From NCBI GenBank assembly GCA_028715885.1, contig JAQUQX010000006.1, positions 1 to 64,000 of the forward strand: a DNA stretch of 64,000 nucleotides. The letters run 5' to 3'. The DNA comes from Candidatus Methanoperedens sp. Its GTDB lineage: Archaea > Halobacteriota > Methanosarcinia > Methanosarcinales > Methanoperedenaceae. A program made the translations under genes and the position numbers. Of the stretch, positions 15,798 to 25,539 are shown piece by piece (positions within the stretch are counted from its first letter, which is position 1; every line of letters starts with the position of its first letter). The notes beneath the pieces are model-generated. The model was not told the origin of the DNA and ran no database searches. It saw only the letters and a list, made by a program, of their open reading frames with translations.

Positions 15798-15819
15798 CGA
15801 AATTTACTTAACATTATTT

Positions 15820-16203
15820 ATGATGCCAAAAGCAAAAATTAAGAACCTGTTTTTAATCTTTCTTGTAATATTCGCAACAATTTTATTGTTTGCCTTTGTG
15901 GATTATTTGTTGCATTCCATGAGCGAAGAATATGCTGTGCCCCCGAGATATTTCCCGAACAAGATACTGTATGGAACAATTTATGGTTTTATTATCTTTT
16001 TACTTGTCAGGAAACAAAGCCTTTTCATGAAATCCCTGCTTTTCTCTATGGTAGTCGATGTCTCGTTACAAACGCGGTATTTCCTTGAAGGATACCCTTT
16101 TGGCTTTGTGTTCCTGTTCCTGATATTACATTTCCTGATTCTACTTCCTGTTTCATGGGCGTTTTTTAAATTAATAGAATCCCGGAACCTGGACTCATTT
16201 TAG
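15820..16203 (+). CDS. Hypothetical four-span membrane protein
   Basis: 127 residues from ATG 15820 (or 15823). Four hydrophobic stretches (LFLIFLVIFATILLFAFVDY; ILYGTIYGFIIFLLV; SLLFSMVVDVSLQ; FVFLFLILHFLILLPVSWAF) with short loops indicate an integral membrane protein. No motif is recognised. The longer frame to 15769 overlaps the upstream small gene. It converges on the DUF473 gene. Confidence 0.6.
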   Translation: MMPKAKIKNLFLIFLVIFATILLFAFVDYLLHSMSEEYAVPPRYFPNKILYGTIYGFIIFLLVRKQSLFMKSLLFSMVVDVSLQTRYFLEGYPFGFVFLFLILHFLILLPVSWAFFKLIESRNLDSF

Positions 16204-16210
16204 CCCGAAC

Positions 16211-16600
16211 TTACCGCCCTTCAAAAAACAGCACTTCGTCAGCCTCGACAACTGTCGCTTCCCCGAGCGCGCAGCACTCCGCGCGGCGCACTCTTGAATA
16301 ACCTTTCATTTCAAGCTGAAGGCGCGCAATCTGCACTTCAGCTTCCTCATAAAAATCCATATTCTTATGAACTATCCTGTGCATTGCAACCTGTTTTTCG
16401 CGTATTCGTGCGATAATGCCGGTTGTACCGGGTCTTACATCCCCGAAGCTTGTTGCAGTAAGGAAAACAATATCCCCTACATCGGTTTCAAGCGCCGAGA
16501 GAAAATTGTGGGGGCTTCTAATCTCTATGGTCTTAACCTTATTATGTTCGAGTTCTTTTAAGACCTGTTGCGAAATTCCGCTCAGCACGATATGGCGCAT
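16211..16600 (-). CDS. DUF473 family protein
   Basis: 129 residues. VLSGISQQVLKELEHNKVK, then TIEIRSPHNFLSAL, GDIVFLTATS and DVRPGTTGIIARI, correspond to the DUF473 family that is nearly confined to methanogens and relatives. The fold is probably a small beta barrel of the ASCH/PUA type (inference from strand pattern), which would suit RNA binding. It follows the PAC2 gene by 4 nt on the same strand. Confidence 0.75.
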   Translation of the reverse strand: MRHIVLSGISQQVLKELEHNKVKTIEIRSPHNFLSALETDVGDIVFLTATSFGDVRPGTTGIIARIREKQVAMHRIVHKNMDFYEEAEVQIARLQLEMKGYSRVRRAECCALGEATVVEADEVLFFEGR

Positions 16601-16604
16601 AATA

Positions 16605-17348
16605 TCACCCGTACATGGGGAACTCTTTCCTGGGAACCGCAGGAGCTTCAGTGGTTTTTACCTGCTCAGCAAGCTTGGAAAGTTCAAGTTCTATCTGTTC
16701 AGCCTGACCGAGTAATTTATTAGTGTCGAGGTCCATGCCAAAAACGCTATTGAGAACCTTGGTTACTTCAACTGCCGCCCTCGGGTCTGGATTGGGTCCC
16801 GGGGTTTCGCCCAGCAAACTCACAGCAGGCAAGCCGCGAAGGTAACACTCTGTCATTATGCTTCCTGAAATACCCGAAATAGTCCCTACCTGGAATATTT
16901 CTGTTTTATCTTTAATTTTTTCCAGCAATTCCGCGTTTGTTGCACCACCGAAAACCCGCCGTTCCCCTGTTGTTGTTGCAATCCCTGCAATTGAAACGAT
17001 ATTTTTGGCATTAATGGTAGGCAGCCAGTCTGCCAGCACCTTACTGATATCGTATGACGCCGTGGGATGTATCGGTATATCGGAAATTACTACAACAACC
17101 TCCTTCTCTCCGGACTCATAGATGCGCACAGGCATATAGACAAGACCATTAAAAAGGACAGCAAGAGGCGGGAAATATCTCGAATCGATTGAGCCCCTGT
17201 ATTTCATACCGAGTTCTTCGATAATGTGCTGGCAGGCTATGTTCCCTACAAGCCCGATGCCCGGAAATCCAAAAATAACCAGCGGGTTCTTCGATTTTAA
17301 AGGTTCATTTATGATTTTAACAAAAGACTCTAACGATTCTGAAGCCAT
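16605..17348 (-). CDS. PAC2-family proteasome assembly chaperone homologue
   Basis: 247 residues. LVIFGFPGIGLVGNIACQHI near the start, VYMPVRIYES, and the late block GGLPAVSLLGETPGPNPDPR (here RGLPAVSLLGETPG) identify the PAC2/PbaB-type family that chaperones 20S proteasome assembly in eukaryotes and has ATP-independent chaperone-like relatives in archaea. A helical C-terminal extension (QAEQIELELSKLAEQ) is usual. It is the upstream gene of a two-gene unit with DUF473. Confidence 0.88.
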   Translation of the reverse strand: MASESLESFVKIINEPLKSKNPLVIFGFPGIGLVGNIACQHIIEELGMKYRGSIDSRYFPPLAVLFNGLVYMPVRIYESGEKEVVVVISDIPIHPTASYDISKVLADWLPTINAKNIVSIAGIATTTGERRVFGGATNAELLEKIKDKTEIFQVGTISGISGSIMTECYLRGLPAVSLLGETPGPNPDPRAAVEVTKVLNSVFGMDLDTNKLLGQAEQIELELSKLAEQVKTTEAPAVPRKEFPMYG

Positions 17349-17489
17349 ATTTCCACCAGATTGTTAATTAGGGTCAAAAGTAAATAAAAGCATCGTTGCT
17401 TATCAGAGCAAGAGATTTGTTAAAAATTGATAACTAAAATAAATAAAAGTAAATTATATATACCATTTCGACATCAAACAGTATTAAGT

Positions 17490-17849
17490 ATGTATGAAAA
17501 TTTGACAATTTTTATATCTGCTATCACGGTAATCTTCGGTTTATTTGGAATATTCCTTTTTTTGAGATTACTGAAAGCGTGGAAAAATATAGATCCGAAC
17601 ATCATAAAAGCACGGGTATTCCTTGCAGAGAAATTTGTACTGAATAATCTCTTAGTAATTTTCATCGTAGGATTATTAATAGCATTCCATAATTTTATTG
17701 AATTTTTGTCGCTAGGGTACTCTGATTTTTTTTACGGATATCTTTCAGCCCGTTATCCTGCTCGTCTTATTTCAGTCACAGAATTACTTGTAGCTCTTCT
17801 AATGGTCGAGTGGCTGATGTATCAGTGGATTAAAATCACAAAAAAATAA
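17490..17849 (+). CDS. Hypothetical small membrane protein
   Basis: 119 residues from ATG 17490 (longer frame to 17427 unlikely). Three hydrophobic segments (LTIFISAITVIFGLFGIFLF; VLNNLLVIFIVGLLIAFHNF; LISVTELLVALLMVEWLMY), the second containing a histidine followed by a short NFIEF motif. Similar three-helix proteins are frequent in Methanosarcinales but no function is known to me. Separate promoter expected from the AT-rich upstream stretch. Confidence 0.6.
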   Translation: MYENLTIFISAITVIFGLFGIFLFLRLLKAWKNIDPNIIKARVFLAEKFVLNNLLVIFIVGLLIAFHNFIEFLSLGYSDFFYGYLSARYPARLISVTELLVALLMVEWLMYQWIKITKK

Positions 17850-17904
17850 TCCGTATAAGAACCAAGGATAAATCTTATCCAGATTAAAAGATATAAGCTC
17901 AAAC

Positions 17905-19374
17905 ATGGAGACTGGAGAGATTATCCAAATTTTTGCAGAATCAGGGTTCCAGATAGATCCACAGGCGCTTGAGGCAATAAAAACAGGCTCGCCTGAATTA
18001 ATACAGGATGTTTTGAAATCAATCGACAGTTCGGTACTGGTTGTGGGTATCGAGCACATAAAACCTCTTACACAGAGCATAACACCTGAAAGTGCGGCTA
18101 TTCCGGCACAAAAACAAAAAACCATGGAACTGCCCAAACTTGATTTTACCCTGAAGGATAAGCTCTTACAGCACCCTGTTACCATACTTAAAGACATAAC
18201 CAACCAGTCCACTTGCATAGGGGAATATACGGAGTTTGTGAATTATTTCAAGGACCGCTACAGCCTGCTGGCAGACATGCTCAGGAAAAGAATAAGCAGG
18301 AGACCTATAGAGAGCTTAAAGAAAAGAAACATGGATGCGAGGGAGGAACTCTCCATCATAGGAATGGTTCTTGATACAAAGACGACCACAAACGGGCATA
18401 AGCTGATAGAAGTGGAAGATGATACCGGGACGATACGGGTTTTAATCCATAAAGAAAAGGACAAAGAGCTGTTTGACTCGGCAAGAAGAGTTCTTCTGGA
18501 TGAGGTTATCGCGGTAACAGGCACGCTTTCATCTGACGGGAATCTTATATTTGCGAACAGGATAACATTGCCAGACATTCCCAATACCCAGAAAAGCATG
18601 CTGGCAGGGAAAAAAGCAGAAGGAAAGGCTGTATTCATTTCGGATATACACGTGGGAAGTAATACTTTTCTTGAGGATGCATGGCTTAAGTTTGTGGACT
18701 GGCTGGGAGACGACATTGATTATCTTGTGATTGCGGGCGATGTGGTTGACGGGATTGGGGTGTTCCCGAACCAGGATAAGGAACTTGCGATTTCTGATAT
18801 CTACGAGCAGTACGAAAAAGCGGCGGAGTACCTGAATGCAGTGCCGAAGCATATTAAAATAATTATATCCCCGGGGAACCACGATGCAGTAAGGCAGGCT
18901 GAGCCGCAGCCGCGCTTCCCTGAGAGGATTACACGGATGTTCAGGAGCGACATTATCTTTGTGGGAAACCCTGCTATGGTGGATATCGGTGTGAAGGTCT
19001 TGATTTATCACGGAAGGTCGATGGACGACATGATTGCAAGCATACCTGGATTTTCTTATGCAGAACCTTCAAAGCCCATGGTTGAAATGTTAAAACTGCG
19101 CCACCTTTCTCCTATATACGGGGGCAGGGTATCCATAGCGCCAGAACAAAAAGACCATTTCGTTATAGATGTTGTTCCGGATATTCTTCACTGCGGGCAT
19201 GTCCACACGGTAGGGGTTTCGCGGTACAGGGATGTCCTGACCATTAACAGCGGCACATGGCAGAGCCAGACCGAATTCCAGAAAAGGATGAACCTCCAGC
19301 CGAATCCTGCCCAGGCAACGGTTGTTGACCTTGCAAGCATGGAATACAGGATTTTGAACTTCTATGCTAAATAA
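17905..19374 (+). CDS. polB: DNA polymerase D small subunit (DP1)
   Basis: 489 residues. The N-terminal 100 residues form a small helical domain with a variable linker. An OB domain follows (IGMVLDTKTTTNGHKLIEVE, then DDTGTIRVLI), and then a calcineurin-type phosphodiesterase core with metal ligands in FISDIHVGSN, VIAGDVVDGIG, IIISPGNHDAVRQAEPQP, LIYHGRS and DILHCGHVHT. This is the 3'-5' exonuclease subunit of the euryarchaeal replicative polymerase PolD. The nuclease-like gene downstream overlaps it by 11 nt, suggesting coupling. Confidence 0.95.
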   Translation: METGEIIQIFAESGFQIDPQALEAIKTGSPELIQDVLKSIDSSVLVVGIEHIKPLTQSITPESAAIPAQKQKTMELPKLDFTLKDKLLQHPVTILKDITNQSTCIGEYTEFVNYFKDRYSLLADMLRKRISRRPIESLKKRNMDAREELSIIGMVLDTKTTTNGHKLIEVEDDTGTIRVLIHKEKDKELFDSARRVLLDEVIAVTGTLSSDGNLIFANRITLPDIPNTQKSMLAGKKAEGKAVFISDIHVGSNTFLEDAWLKFVDWLGDDIDYLVIAGDVVDGIGVFPNQDKELAISDIYEQYEKAAEYLNAVPKHIKIIISPGNHDAVRQAEPQPRFPERITRMFRSDIIFVGNPAMVDIGVKVLIYHGRSMDDMIASIPGFSYAEPSKPMVEMLKLRHLSPIYGGRVSIAPEQKDHFVIDVVPDILHCGHVHTVGVSRYRDVLTINSGTWQSQTEFQKRMNLQPNPAQATVVDLASMEYRILNFYAK

Positions 19375-20164
19375 TACCTATATCCACATACCGAATATTG
19401 GCGCTGCGACAGAGCAGATGATATGGGGATGCGGCATAAAAAGCTGGGAAGATTTCCTTGAAAGCCATAGTATGATAAAAACTGCGAAAACCAAAAAGCG
19501 CCTTTTGCTATCCGGCGTTCAGGAATCGATTGAGCAGTTATCGTGCAGCAATCACGTTTTTTTCGCAAGGCGCCTTTTGCCCTGCCACCAGTGGAGGGCG
19601 TTCCGGCATTTCAGGGAAAAAACCGCCTGCGTGGATATCGAAACTACAGGGCTTTCGCCGCAATACGACAGTATTACAATTATCGGCGTCTATAATGGGA
19701 AAGAAACGAAAACATACATACGAGGCATAAATCTCCATGAAGCGCCGGCTGAGCTTGCAAAGTATAAACAGCTCATCACTTTCAATGGCGCGCGGTTTGA
19801 CCTGCCTTTTATCGAACATGAATTCCCCGGGTTTTTCAGTCACCTGCATATCGACCTTTTGTATCCATTGAAAAAACTGGGCTATAGCGGAGGTCTAAAA
19901 AAAATCGAGCGCTCACTTGGACTGAAGAGGAGTGAAGAAACCGAAGGGATTAGCGGTCTTGATGCTGTGCGGTTATGGAACAGGTACGAGCGCGGGGATG
20001 ATGAGGCTCTTGAAGTCCTGGTTAAGTACAACAGGGAGGATGTGGAGAATCTTGAAAAGCTCATCGAGATGACGTATCCGAAGATGGTGGAGAAGGAGAT
20101 GTCGGGTGGACAGCCGGTTCAGTTGCCGATAGCTAATGTGGAGCTTTCCGGAAGCTCACATTAA
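19364..20164 (+). CDS. RNase H-like (YprB-type) 3'-5' exonuclease domain protein
   Basis: 266 residues. The N-terminal 60 residues contain a helix-hairpin-helix-like segment (IPNIGAATEQMIWGCGIKSW). The rest is the RNase_H_2 fold: D-E catalytic pair in CVDIETTGLSP, FNGARFDLPFIE, and the C-terminal YNREDVENLEKL with the last acidic residues. Related proteins are predicted DNA or RNA 3'-5' exonucleases. The start overlaps the DP1 gene by 11 nt, consistent with a replication or repair role, and the end overlaps the convergent TauE gene by 9 nt. Confidence 0.85.
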   Translation: MLNNTYIHIPNIGAATEQMIWGCGIKSWEDFLESHSMIKTAKTKKRLLLSGVQESIEQLSCSNHVFFARRLLPCHQWRAFRHFREKTACVDIETTGLSPQYDSITIIGVYNGKETKTYIRGINLHEAPAELAKYKQLITFNGARFDLPFIEHEFPGFFSHLHIDLLYPLKKLGYSGGLKKIERSLGLKRSEETEGISGLDAVRLWNRYERGDDEALEVLVKYNREDVENLEKLIEMTYPKMVEKEMSGGQPVQLPIANVELSGSSH

Positions 20165-20923
20165 TCCATATAAAAGCCTGGCTACCACAAACAGCAGGAC
20201 AATCGCAAACATGCGGTTAATCATCATGGAAGACGTGCGCCCGAAAATTACCCTTGAACCCACCTGCGCGCCCGCAAAAGCTGCTGTGCCCGCATATAAC
20301 AGCACTTTTAAATCCGGTATTCCTGTCCCGAAACTCATGTAGCCCAAAAACCCGGAGAAAGACATGAATGTGATGATGAACGCCGAGGTTGCAGCGGCAT
20401 TTTTTGTTTCAAATCCCAGAACCAAAAGAAGCGGGACTATAAACGTGCCGCCGCCTATGCCCACAAGCGCGGAAATAATGCCGATCAGGAATGCAGCGCA
20501 TGCCCCGATGAGCATTTTTTTCTTCTCGTTCATCCCTGTTGAGAAACAGATGCCGCTGAAGAACAACATCCTCATGCCTGCAATAAAAAGTACAGCCGAA
20601 AGCAATAAAATTATGAGTTTCGTGTCTATCCGGTGCGCAAGATACGAACCCGCAAGCGCGCCGATGATGGAAGAAAAAATTATAGGTAATGCAACTCTTT
20701 TGTCCACCAGTTGTAGTTTTAAATAGGTCACCGAAGCCGAGGCAGTGGTTATGGTATTTAACAAAAGCGCCATCGGGATTGCGGAAAGGAGCGGGATGCC
20801 GAGCCAGAAAAAAAGAGGGGTATAGATAATCGCGCCGCCAAGACCGAGCATCGAGAAAAGGACGGCGACAAAAAAAGCGATTAATATAATTAATATTAGC
20901 TGCATCGGTTCCATGTGCATCAA
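20156..20923 (-). CDS. TauE/SafE-family membrane transporter
   Basis: 255 residues with about eight hydrophobic segments. The repeated family signature appears as LGLGGAIIYTPLFFWLGIPL in the first half and GIISALVGIGGGTFIVPLLL in the second, as in TauE/SafE (DUF81) anion permeases, which move sulfite, sulfonates or other organic acids. Starts at ATG 20923; ATG 20914 (MEPMQLILI) is an alternative. Substrate cannot be told from sequence. Confidence 0.85.
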   Translation of the reverse strand: MMHMEPMQLILIILIAFFVAVLFSMLGLGGAIIYTPLFFWLGIPLLSAIPMALLLNTITTASASVTYLKLQLVDKRVALPIIFSSIIGALAGSYLAHRIDTKLIILLLSAVLFIAGMRMLFFSGICFSTGMNEKKKMLIGACAAFLIGIISALVGIGGGTFIVPLLLVLGFETKNAAATSAFIITFMSFSGFLGYMSFGTGIPDLKVLLYAGTAAFAGAQVGSRVIFGRTSSMMINRMFAIVLLFVVARLLYGLM

Positions 20924-21001
20924 TAATAAATAGTATTGTTAATAATGCTATGGAAGAAACATTTAAGGGTAAGTAACCAGATATAGTTCGTAAGGATACA
21001 A

Positions 21002-21415
21002 ATGAATAAGAAAACGCGATTGTTGATTGGAGTTTCTATAGTTGTAATTTTGTTGGCTTATCTGGCACTTACAACAGGATTGATTTCGAACCAGTATGAA
21101 GTCAGCGAAGCGGTAGCAGCCCGGGATAACCTCACCGGAAAGGTAATTATAGTTAATGGTAGCATGGTTCCGGGTACAGACAACTGGGACCCTCTTAACC
21201 GGACGCTCACTTTTAAATTGACCGACGGCAGGGCAACGATAGACGTTGTGTATATCGGAGATAAACCCAATCTCTCGCCCGAAGCCGTGAACATCCAGGC
21301 TGTGGTTACAGGACAATTCAACAACGATGTGTTTTCTGCCTTCAGGATGCTCACAAAATGCCCGTCCAAATACGAGGCTGAAAATTCGGCAGTGTATGTT
21401 ACCCCAAAAAAGTAA
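21002..21415 (+). CDS. ccmE: CcmE-type haem chaperone, CXXXY variant
   Basis: 137 residues. An N-terminal membrane anchor (LLIGVSIVVILLAYLALTTG) is followed by an OB-fold: GKVIIVNGSMVPG, LTFKLTDGRATIDVVYIGDKPN and VVTGQFNNDVFSAFRMLTKC. The haem-binding site is CPSKY, the CXXXY variant known from archaea and some sulfate reducers in place of HXXXY. CcmE carries haem to c-type apocytochromes outside the membrane, so the organism should make c-type cytochromes. No other ccm gene is in the window; neighbours are unrelated transporters. Confidence 0.85.
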   Translation: MNKKTRLLIGVSIVVILLAYLALTTGLISNQYEVSEAVAARDNLTGKVIIVNGSMVPGTDNWDPLNRTLTFKLTDGRATIDVVYIGDKPNLSPEAVNIQAVVTGQFNNDVFSAFRMLTKCPSKYEAENSAVYVTPKK

Positions 21416-21567
21416 TCCTTTTTGTATAAATCTGAGGAACCAAAAAAAGATTTGTGGATAGGATAGGATTCGGGTTCCTCTGATTCTATCTTAAATTTCA
21501 GTATTTAAATCTATTTTCCATGATTATACCCAAATCTTTACCAATTCGTAAATAATATAGATGCTAT

Positions 21568-22863
21568 ATGAGCCAGAAAGTAGCATTGAAACGTGAGCTT
21601 GGACTTCTTGAAGTAACCCTCTCAGGCGTCGGGATAATCCTGGGCGCAGGCATATACGCGCTCATAGGGAAAGCGGCGGCTCTTTCAGGAAACTCCGTCT
21701 GGCTTTCCTTTGGTCTGGCATCGCTCATAGCCGTATTTACGGGACTGGGTTATGCTGAACTCTCTTCCATGTTCCCGAAAGCAAGCGCTGAGTACGAATA
21801 TACCTCGAACGCCTTCGGAAAGAGGCTGGCATTCATAATCGGCTGGTTGATTATCTTAAGCGGTGCGATAGGCGCATCAACTGTAGCTCTGGGCTTTGGC
21901 GGCTACTTTAAAGGACTCTTCAACGTGCCTATTATCGTATCAGCCTTAATCCTGATAATTGCGCTCTCTTTCCTCCTTTTCCGGGGCATAAAAGAGTCGG
22001 CATGGTTTGCAATCATATCCACCCTGGTAGAAAGCGCAGGTCTGATTCTTATAATTCTTATAGGCATTCCTTATCTTGGGAAGGTGGACTATTTTGAAAT
22101 GCCGCAGGGCTTAACTGGAGTATTCCAGGCTTCAGCGCTTGTATTTTTCGCATATACAGGGTTTGAAAGTATTGTCAAGCTCTCGGAAGAGACAAAAAAT
22201 CCTGAAAAAACAATCCCCAGGGGTTTGATAATTGCAATAGCTATCAGTATTGTGCTTTATGTACTGGTGGCAATTTCTGCTGTAAGCGTAATGGGATGGG
22301 AAAAACTTTCAGCATCAGACGCCCCCTTTGCAGAACTGGCTTTTGACACTTTCGGAAGCGATGCGTTCATTCTATTATCCATGATAGCGCTTTTTGCTAC
22401 AGCGAATACTGTTCTTATGTTCATGCTCGGAGCGTCTCGGATTATGTACGGAATGGCAGATTCATACATTTTACCCGGCGTACTTGCAAGCGTGCATAGT
22501 TCGCGCAGGACGCCATGGATAGCGATTGGCGTTACGTCAGTGTTGTCTATACTGTTTGTCTTTGCAGGCGATATAGCATTCGTGGCTAATGTGGCTAACT
22601 TCACGCTTTTTGTGACCTTTATTGTGATTAACGCCGCTGTGATATTGTTAAGGTATAAGGAGCCGCAAATGAAAAGACCGTTCAGGATTCCCCTTACGAT
22701 AGGCAAGTTCCCTGTATTGGCGCTGTTCGGTATTTTATTCTGCATGTTTATGCTCCTGCAACTTGAGTGGAAAGTTCTTCTTGTAGGGATAGCGCTGGTG
22801 GCTCTTGGCGGGTTTTTGTCTTTTGTGGATATGAACAAAAAAAGAACCGCTGATGAACACTGA
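21568..22863 (+). CDS. APC-superfamily amino acid permease
   Basis: 431 residues, about 12 membrane segments. The first helix carries the APC substrate-binding signature GVGIILGAGIYALIGKAAAL, and helix 6 has ALVFFAYTGFESIVKLSEET, NPEKTIPRG, typical of cationic/neutral amino acid exchangers. There is no C-terminal soluble extension. TATA-like sequence TATTTAAAT occurs upstream (about 21501). Substrate unknown. Confidence 0.88.
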   Translation: MSQKVALKRELGLLEVTLSGVGIILGAGIYALIGKAAALSGNSVWLSFGLASLIAVFTGLGYAELSSMFPKASAEYEYTSNAFGKRLAFIIGWLIILSGAIGASTVALGFGGYFKGLFNVPIIVSALILIIALSFLLFRGIKESAWFAIISTLVESAGLILIILIGIPYLGKVDYFEMPQGLTGVFQASALVFFAYTGFESIVKLSEETKNPEKTIPRGLIIAIAISIVLYVLVAISAVSVMGWEKLSASDAPFAELAFDTFGSDAFILLSMIALFATANTVLMFMLGASRIMYGMADSYILPGVLASVHSSRRTPWIAIGVTSVLSILFVFAGDIAFVANVANFTLFVTFIVINAAVILLRYKEPQMKRPFRIPLTIGKFPVLALFGILFCMFMLLQLEWKVLLVGIALVALGGFLSFVDMNKKRTADEH

Positions 22864-22929
22864 TTAACGCATATACATGCAAAAACAAAAATAGGAATAA
22901 ACGAATATCTCATCCTGCGGAGAGAACTG

Positions 22930-25539
22930 ATGGATAAAATGACCCCTGCGATGCGGCAGTATTACGAGGCTAAAGAAAAGCACAAAGACGCATTAATATT
23001 TTTCAGGATGGGCGACTTCTACGAGTCATTCGGGGATGATGCCAAAATAATCGCAAAAGAGCTTGATATTACCCTCACTTCAAGGGGCAGGGACAAAGAG
23101 GGCGAGGACATGCCTCTTGCGGGAATTCCATACCATGCTGTTGATTCATACCTTCCCCGCCTCATCAAGAAAGGCTACAAAGTCGCAATCTGCGAGCAGC
23201 TTGAAGACCCAAAAACCGCGAAAGGTGTTGTGAAAAGGGGCGTTGTCAGGGTCATAACGCCCGGTACTGTTATTGATTCTTCCATGATATCAGAAGAGAC
23301 CAACAATTACCTCATGTCTGTTTCCGGCGAAGGACTTGTATTCGGTATATCGTTTTTAGATGTAAGCACAGGTGAGTTCATGACCACCCAGTTTACCGAC
23401 AACCAGAATTATGACAAAATAGTAAGCGAAGCTGTGCGGATGCATCCAGCCGAGTGTATTCTTTCCCCGGCGCTTTTTGAAAATAAAAAACTCATGCAGC
23501 GCCTGAAATACCCTGGCATTACGCTCAATAAATTCGATGAAGATGCTTTTGACCCCAAAAGCGCACGAGACCGCTTGCTTTCGCATTTCGCAGTTTTAAC
23601 GCTTGAAGGCACAGGATGCGAGAAACTCGAGTTTGCTATTGCTGCATCGGGCGCGGCTCTTCTTTATGCGAAAACTACGCAGATGCGGGATTTGAGTCAC
23701 ATTCAAACAATGAGGACATATTCCGAGAACGAGTTCATGGTGCTGGATTCAATCACGCTTCGGAATCTTGAGATTATCCAGGGTATTCGCGGCGAGGGGG
23801 CAGGTTCACTCTTATCAATAATTGACTGCACAAAGACGCCAATGGGAGGACGGCTGCTGCGGAAGTGGATTTTGCAGCCATTGATCTCGGTTAATAAAAT
23901 AACAGAAAGACTTGATTCAGTGGATGAACTTGTTAAAAAAACGTTGTTGAAGTATGATTTGCGCTCGCAGCTTTCCCGCATCCGCGACATCGAGCGCCTC
24001 ATCGGGCGCATCGTGTACGGCAACTCAAATGCGCGCGACTTGATAGCGCTTAAAGTATCTCTCATGGCAATACCAGAAATTACAAAATCCATTAAAGAAA
24101 GCGATATAAGCTCTACAATTTTAGCAGGGGTAATGGAGAAGCTTGGCGATTATACCGAAACCGTTTCACTTCTTGAGCGGGCGATTGTGGATGCGCCCCC
24201 TGTAAGCGTTCGTGAAGGCGGGATGATAAAGGACGGGTATAACGAAAAGCTGGATGAACTTAAGAAAATGTCGCTCCACGGCAAGGACTGGATAGCCGAG
24301 ATGCAGCAGAAAGAGCGCAACCGAACGGGCATAAAATCCCTGAAAATCGGGTACAATTCCGTGTTCGGATATTACATAGAGGTCACAAAAGCCAATCTTT
24401 CGCAGGTGCCTCCCGATTATATAAGAAAGCAGACCACTGCGAACGGTGAACGCTTCTATACGCCCGAACTTAAGGAAAAAGAGGTCTTGATTCTATCTGC
24501 GGATGAAAAAAAGATGGCGCTTGAGTTTGAGCTTTTTACTGAGCTCAACTCAAAAATTGCAGGGAGGTCAAAGGAATTGCAGGCTACCGCCATCGCGATA
24601 GCAGAACTCGATGTGATAGTGAACCTTGCAGAAACGGCTGTTAACAACAGATACGTGCGCCCGGAGGTGAATGATAGCTGCAATATCCTCATCCGCGACG
24701 GAAGGCATCCTGTTGTGGAGAGAACGCTTGCGGGTTTTGTCCCCAATGATACGCACATGGACTGCCAGGAAAACCAGTTCCTGCTCCTGACCGGTCCCAA
24801 CATGGCGGGAAAGTCCACATACATGAGGCAGACCGCGCTGATAGTGATAATGGCGCAGCTCGGCAGTTTCGTGCCCGCATCATACGCCTCAGTGGGAATA
24901 GTGGACAGGATATTCACGCGCGTGGGGGCATTTGACGATCTTGCAAGCGGGCAGAGTACGTTCATGATAGAGATGGTGGAACTGGCGAACATCCTGAACA
25001 ATGCGACCCCGAAGAGCCTCGTCCTTCTTGATGAAATCGGAAGGGGTACGAGCACTTACGACGGGTACAGCATCGCCAAAGCCGTTGTCGAGTTCATCCA
25101 CAACAAAGACCGCATTGGAGTGCGCTCTTTGTTTGCCACGCATTACCACCAGCTTACGGCAATCGAGGGGGTCTTAAAGCGCGTGAAGAACTATCACATT
25201 GCGGTAAAAGAAGAAGGCAGCGACCTTGTGTTCCTCCGCAAGATAATCCCGGGCGCAACCGATAAGAGCTACGGCATCCATGTGGCAAGGCTGGCGGGCG
25301 TGCCCCTGAAGGTGACGCAGAGAGCCAGGGAGATATTAAAAGATGTGGAGAACGGAAGCGCTATCGGGAGCAGGGGGAAGGACAGCGCGAAATATACGCA
25401 GCTTATGCTTTTTGGTTCGGAAGAGAAAAAGGAATCGCCTGTAGTTGAGGAACTAAAAAAGCTCAATGTGGATGCCATGACGCCCTTGGAGGCGCTGAAT
25501 GCGCTGGCGGAGTTGAAGAAGAAGGTGGGCGGGGGATAA
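22930..25539 (+). CDS. mutS: DNA mismatch repair protein MutS
   Basis: 869 residues, full length for bacterial MutS (about 850-880). Order of domains: mismatch-binding domain I with the FxE motif in GDFYESFGDD, connector, lever (NLEIIQGIRGEGAGSLLSII), clamp, and ATPase with Walker A GPNMAGKST, Walker B LVLLDEIGRGTSTYDG and the signature FDDLASGQSTF. The C-terminal tail (TPLEALNALAELKKKV) is the conserved helix-hairpin module. It starts post-replicative mismatch repair with MutL. No mutL lies next to it. Bacterial-type MutS is rare in archaea but known in methanosarcina-like lineages, where it was presumably acquired from bacteria. Confidence 0.96.
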   Translation: MDKMTPAMRQYYEAKEKHKDALIFFRMGDFYESFGDDAKIIAKELDITLTSRGRDKEGEDMPLAGIPYHAVDSYLPRLIKKGYKVAICEQLEDPKTAKGVVKRGVVRVITPGTVIDSSMISEETNNYLMSVSGEGLVFGISFLDVSTGEFMTTQFTDNQNYDKIVSEAVRMHPAECILSPALFENKKLMQRLKYPGITLNKFDEDAFDPKSARDRLLSHFAVLTLEGTGCEKLEFAIAASGAALLYAKTTQMRDLSHIQTMRTYSENEFMVLDSITLRNLEIIQGIRGEGAGSLLSIIDCTKTPMGGRLLRKWILQPLISVNKITERLDSVDELVKKTLLKYDLRSQLSRIRDIERLIGRIVYGNSNARDLIALKVSLMAIPEITKSIKESDISSTILAGVMEKLGDYTETVSLLERAIVDAPPVSVREGGMIKDGYNEKLDELKKMSLHGKDWIAEMQQKERNRTGIKSLKIGYNSVFGYYIEVTKANLSQVPPDYIRKQTTANGERFYTPELKEKEVLILSADEKKMALEFELFTELNSKIAGRSKELQATAIAIAELDVIVNLAETAVNNRYVRPEVNDSCNILIRDGRHPVVERTLAGFVPNDTHMDCQENQFLLLTGPNMAGKSTYMRQTALIVIMAQLGSFVPASYASVGIVDRIFTRVGAFDDLASGQSTFMIEMVELANILNNATPKSLVLLDEIGRGTSTYDGYSIAKAVVEFIHNKDRIGVRSLFATHYHQLTAIEGVLKRVKNYHIAVKEEGSDLVFLRKIIPGATDKSYGIHVARLAGVPLKVTQRAREILKDVENGSAIGSRGKDSAKYTQLMLFGSEEKKESPVVEELKKLNVDAMTPLEALNALAELKKKVGGG

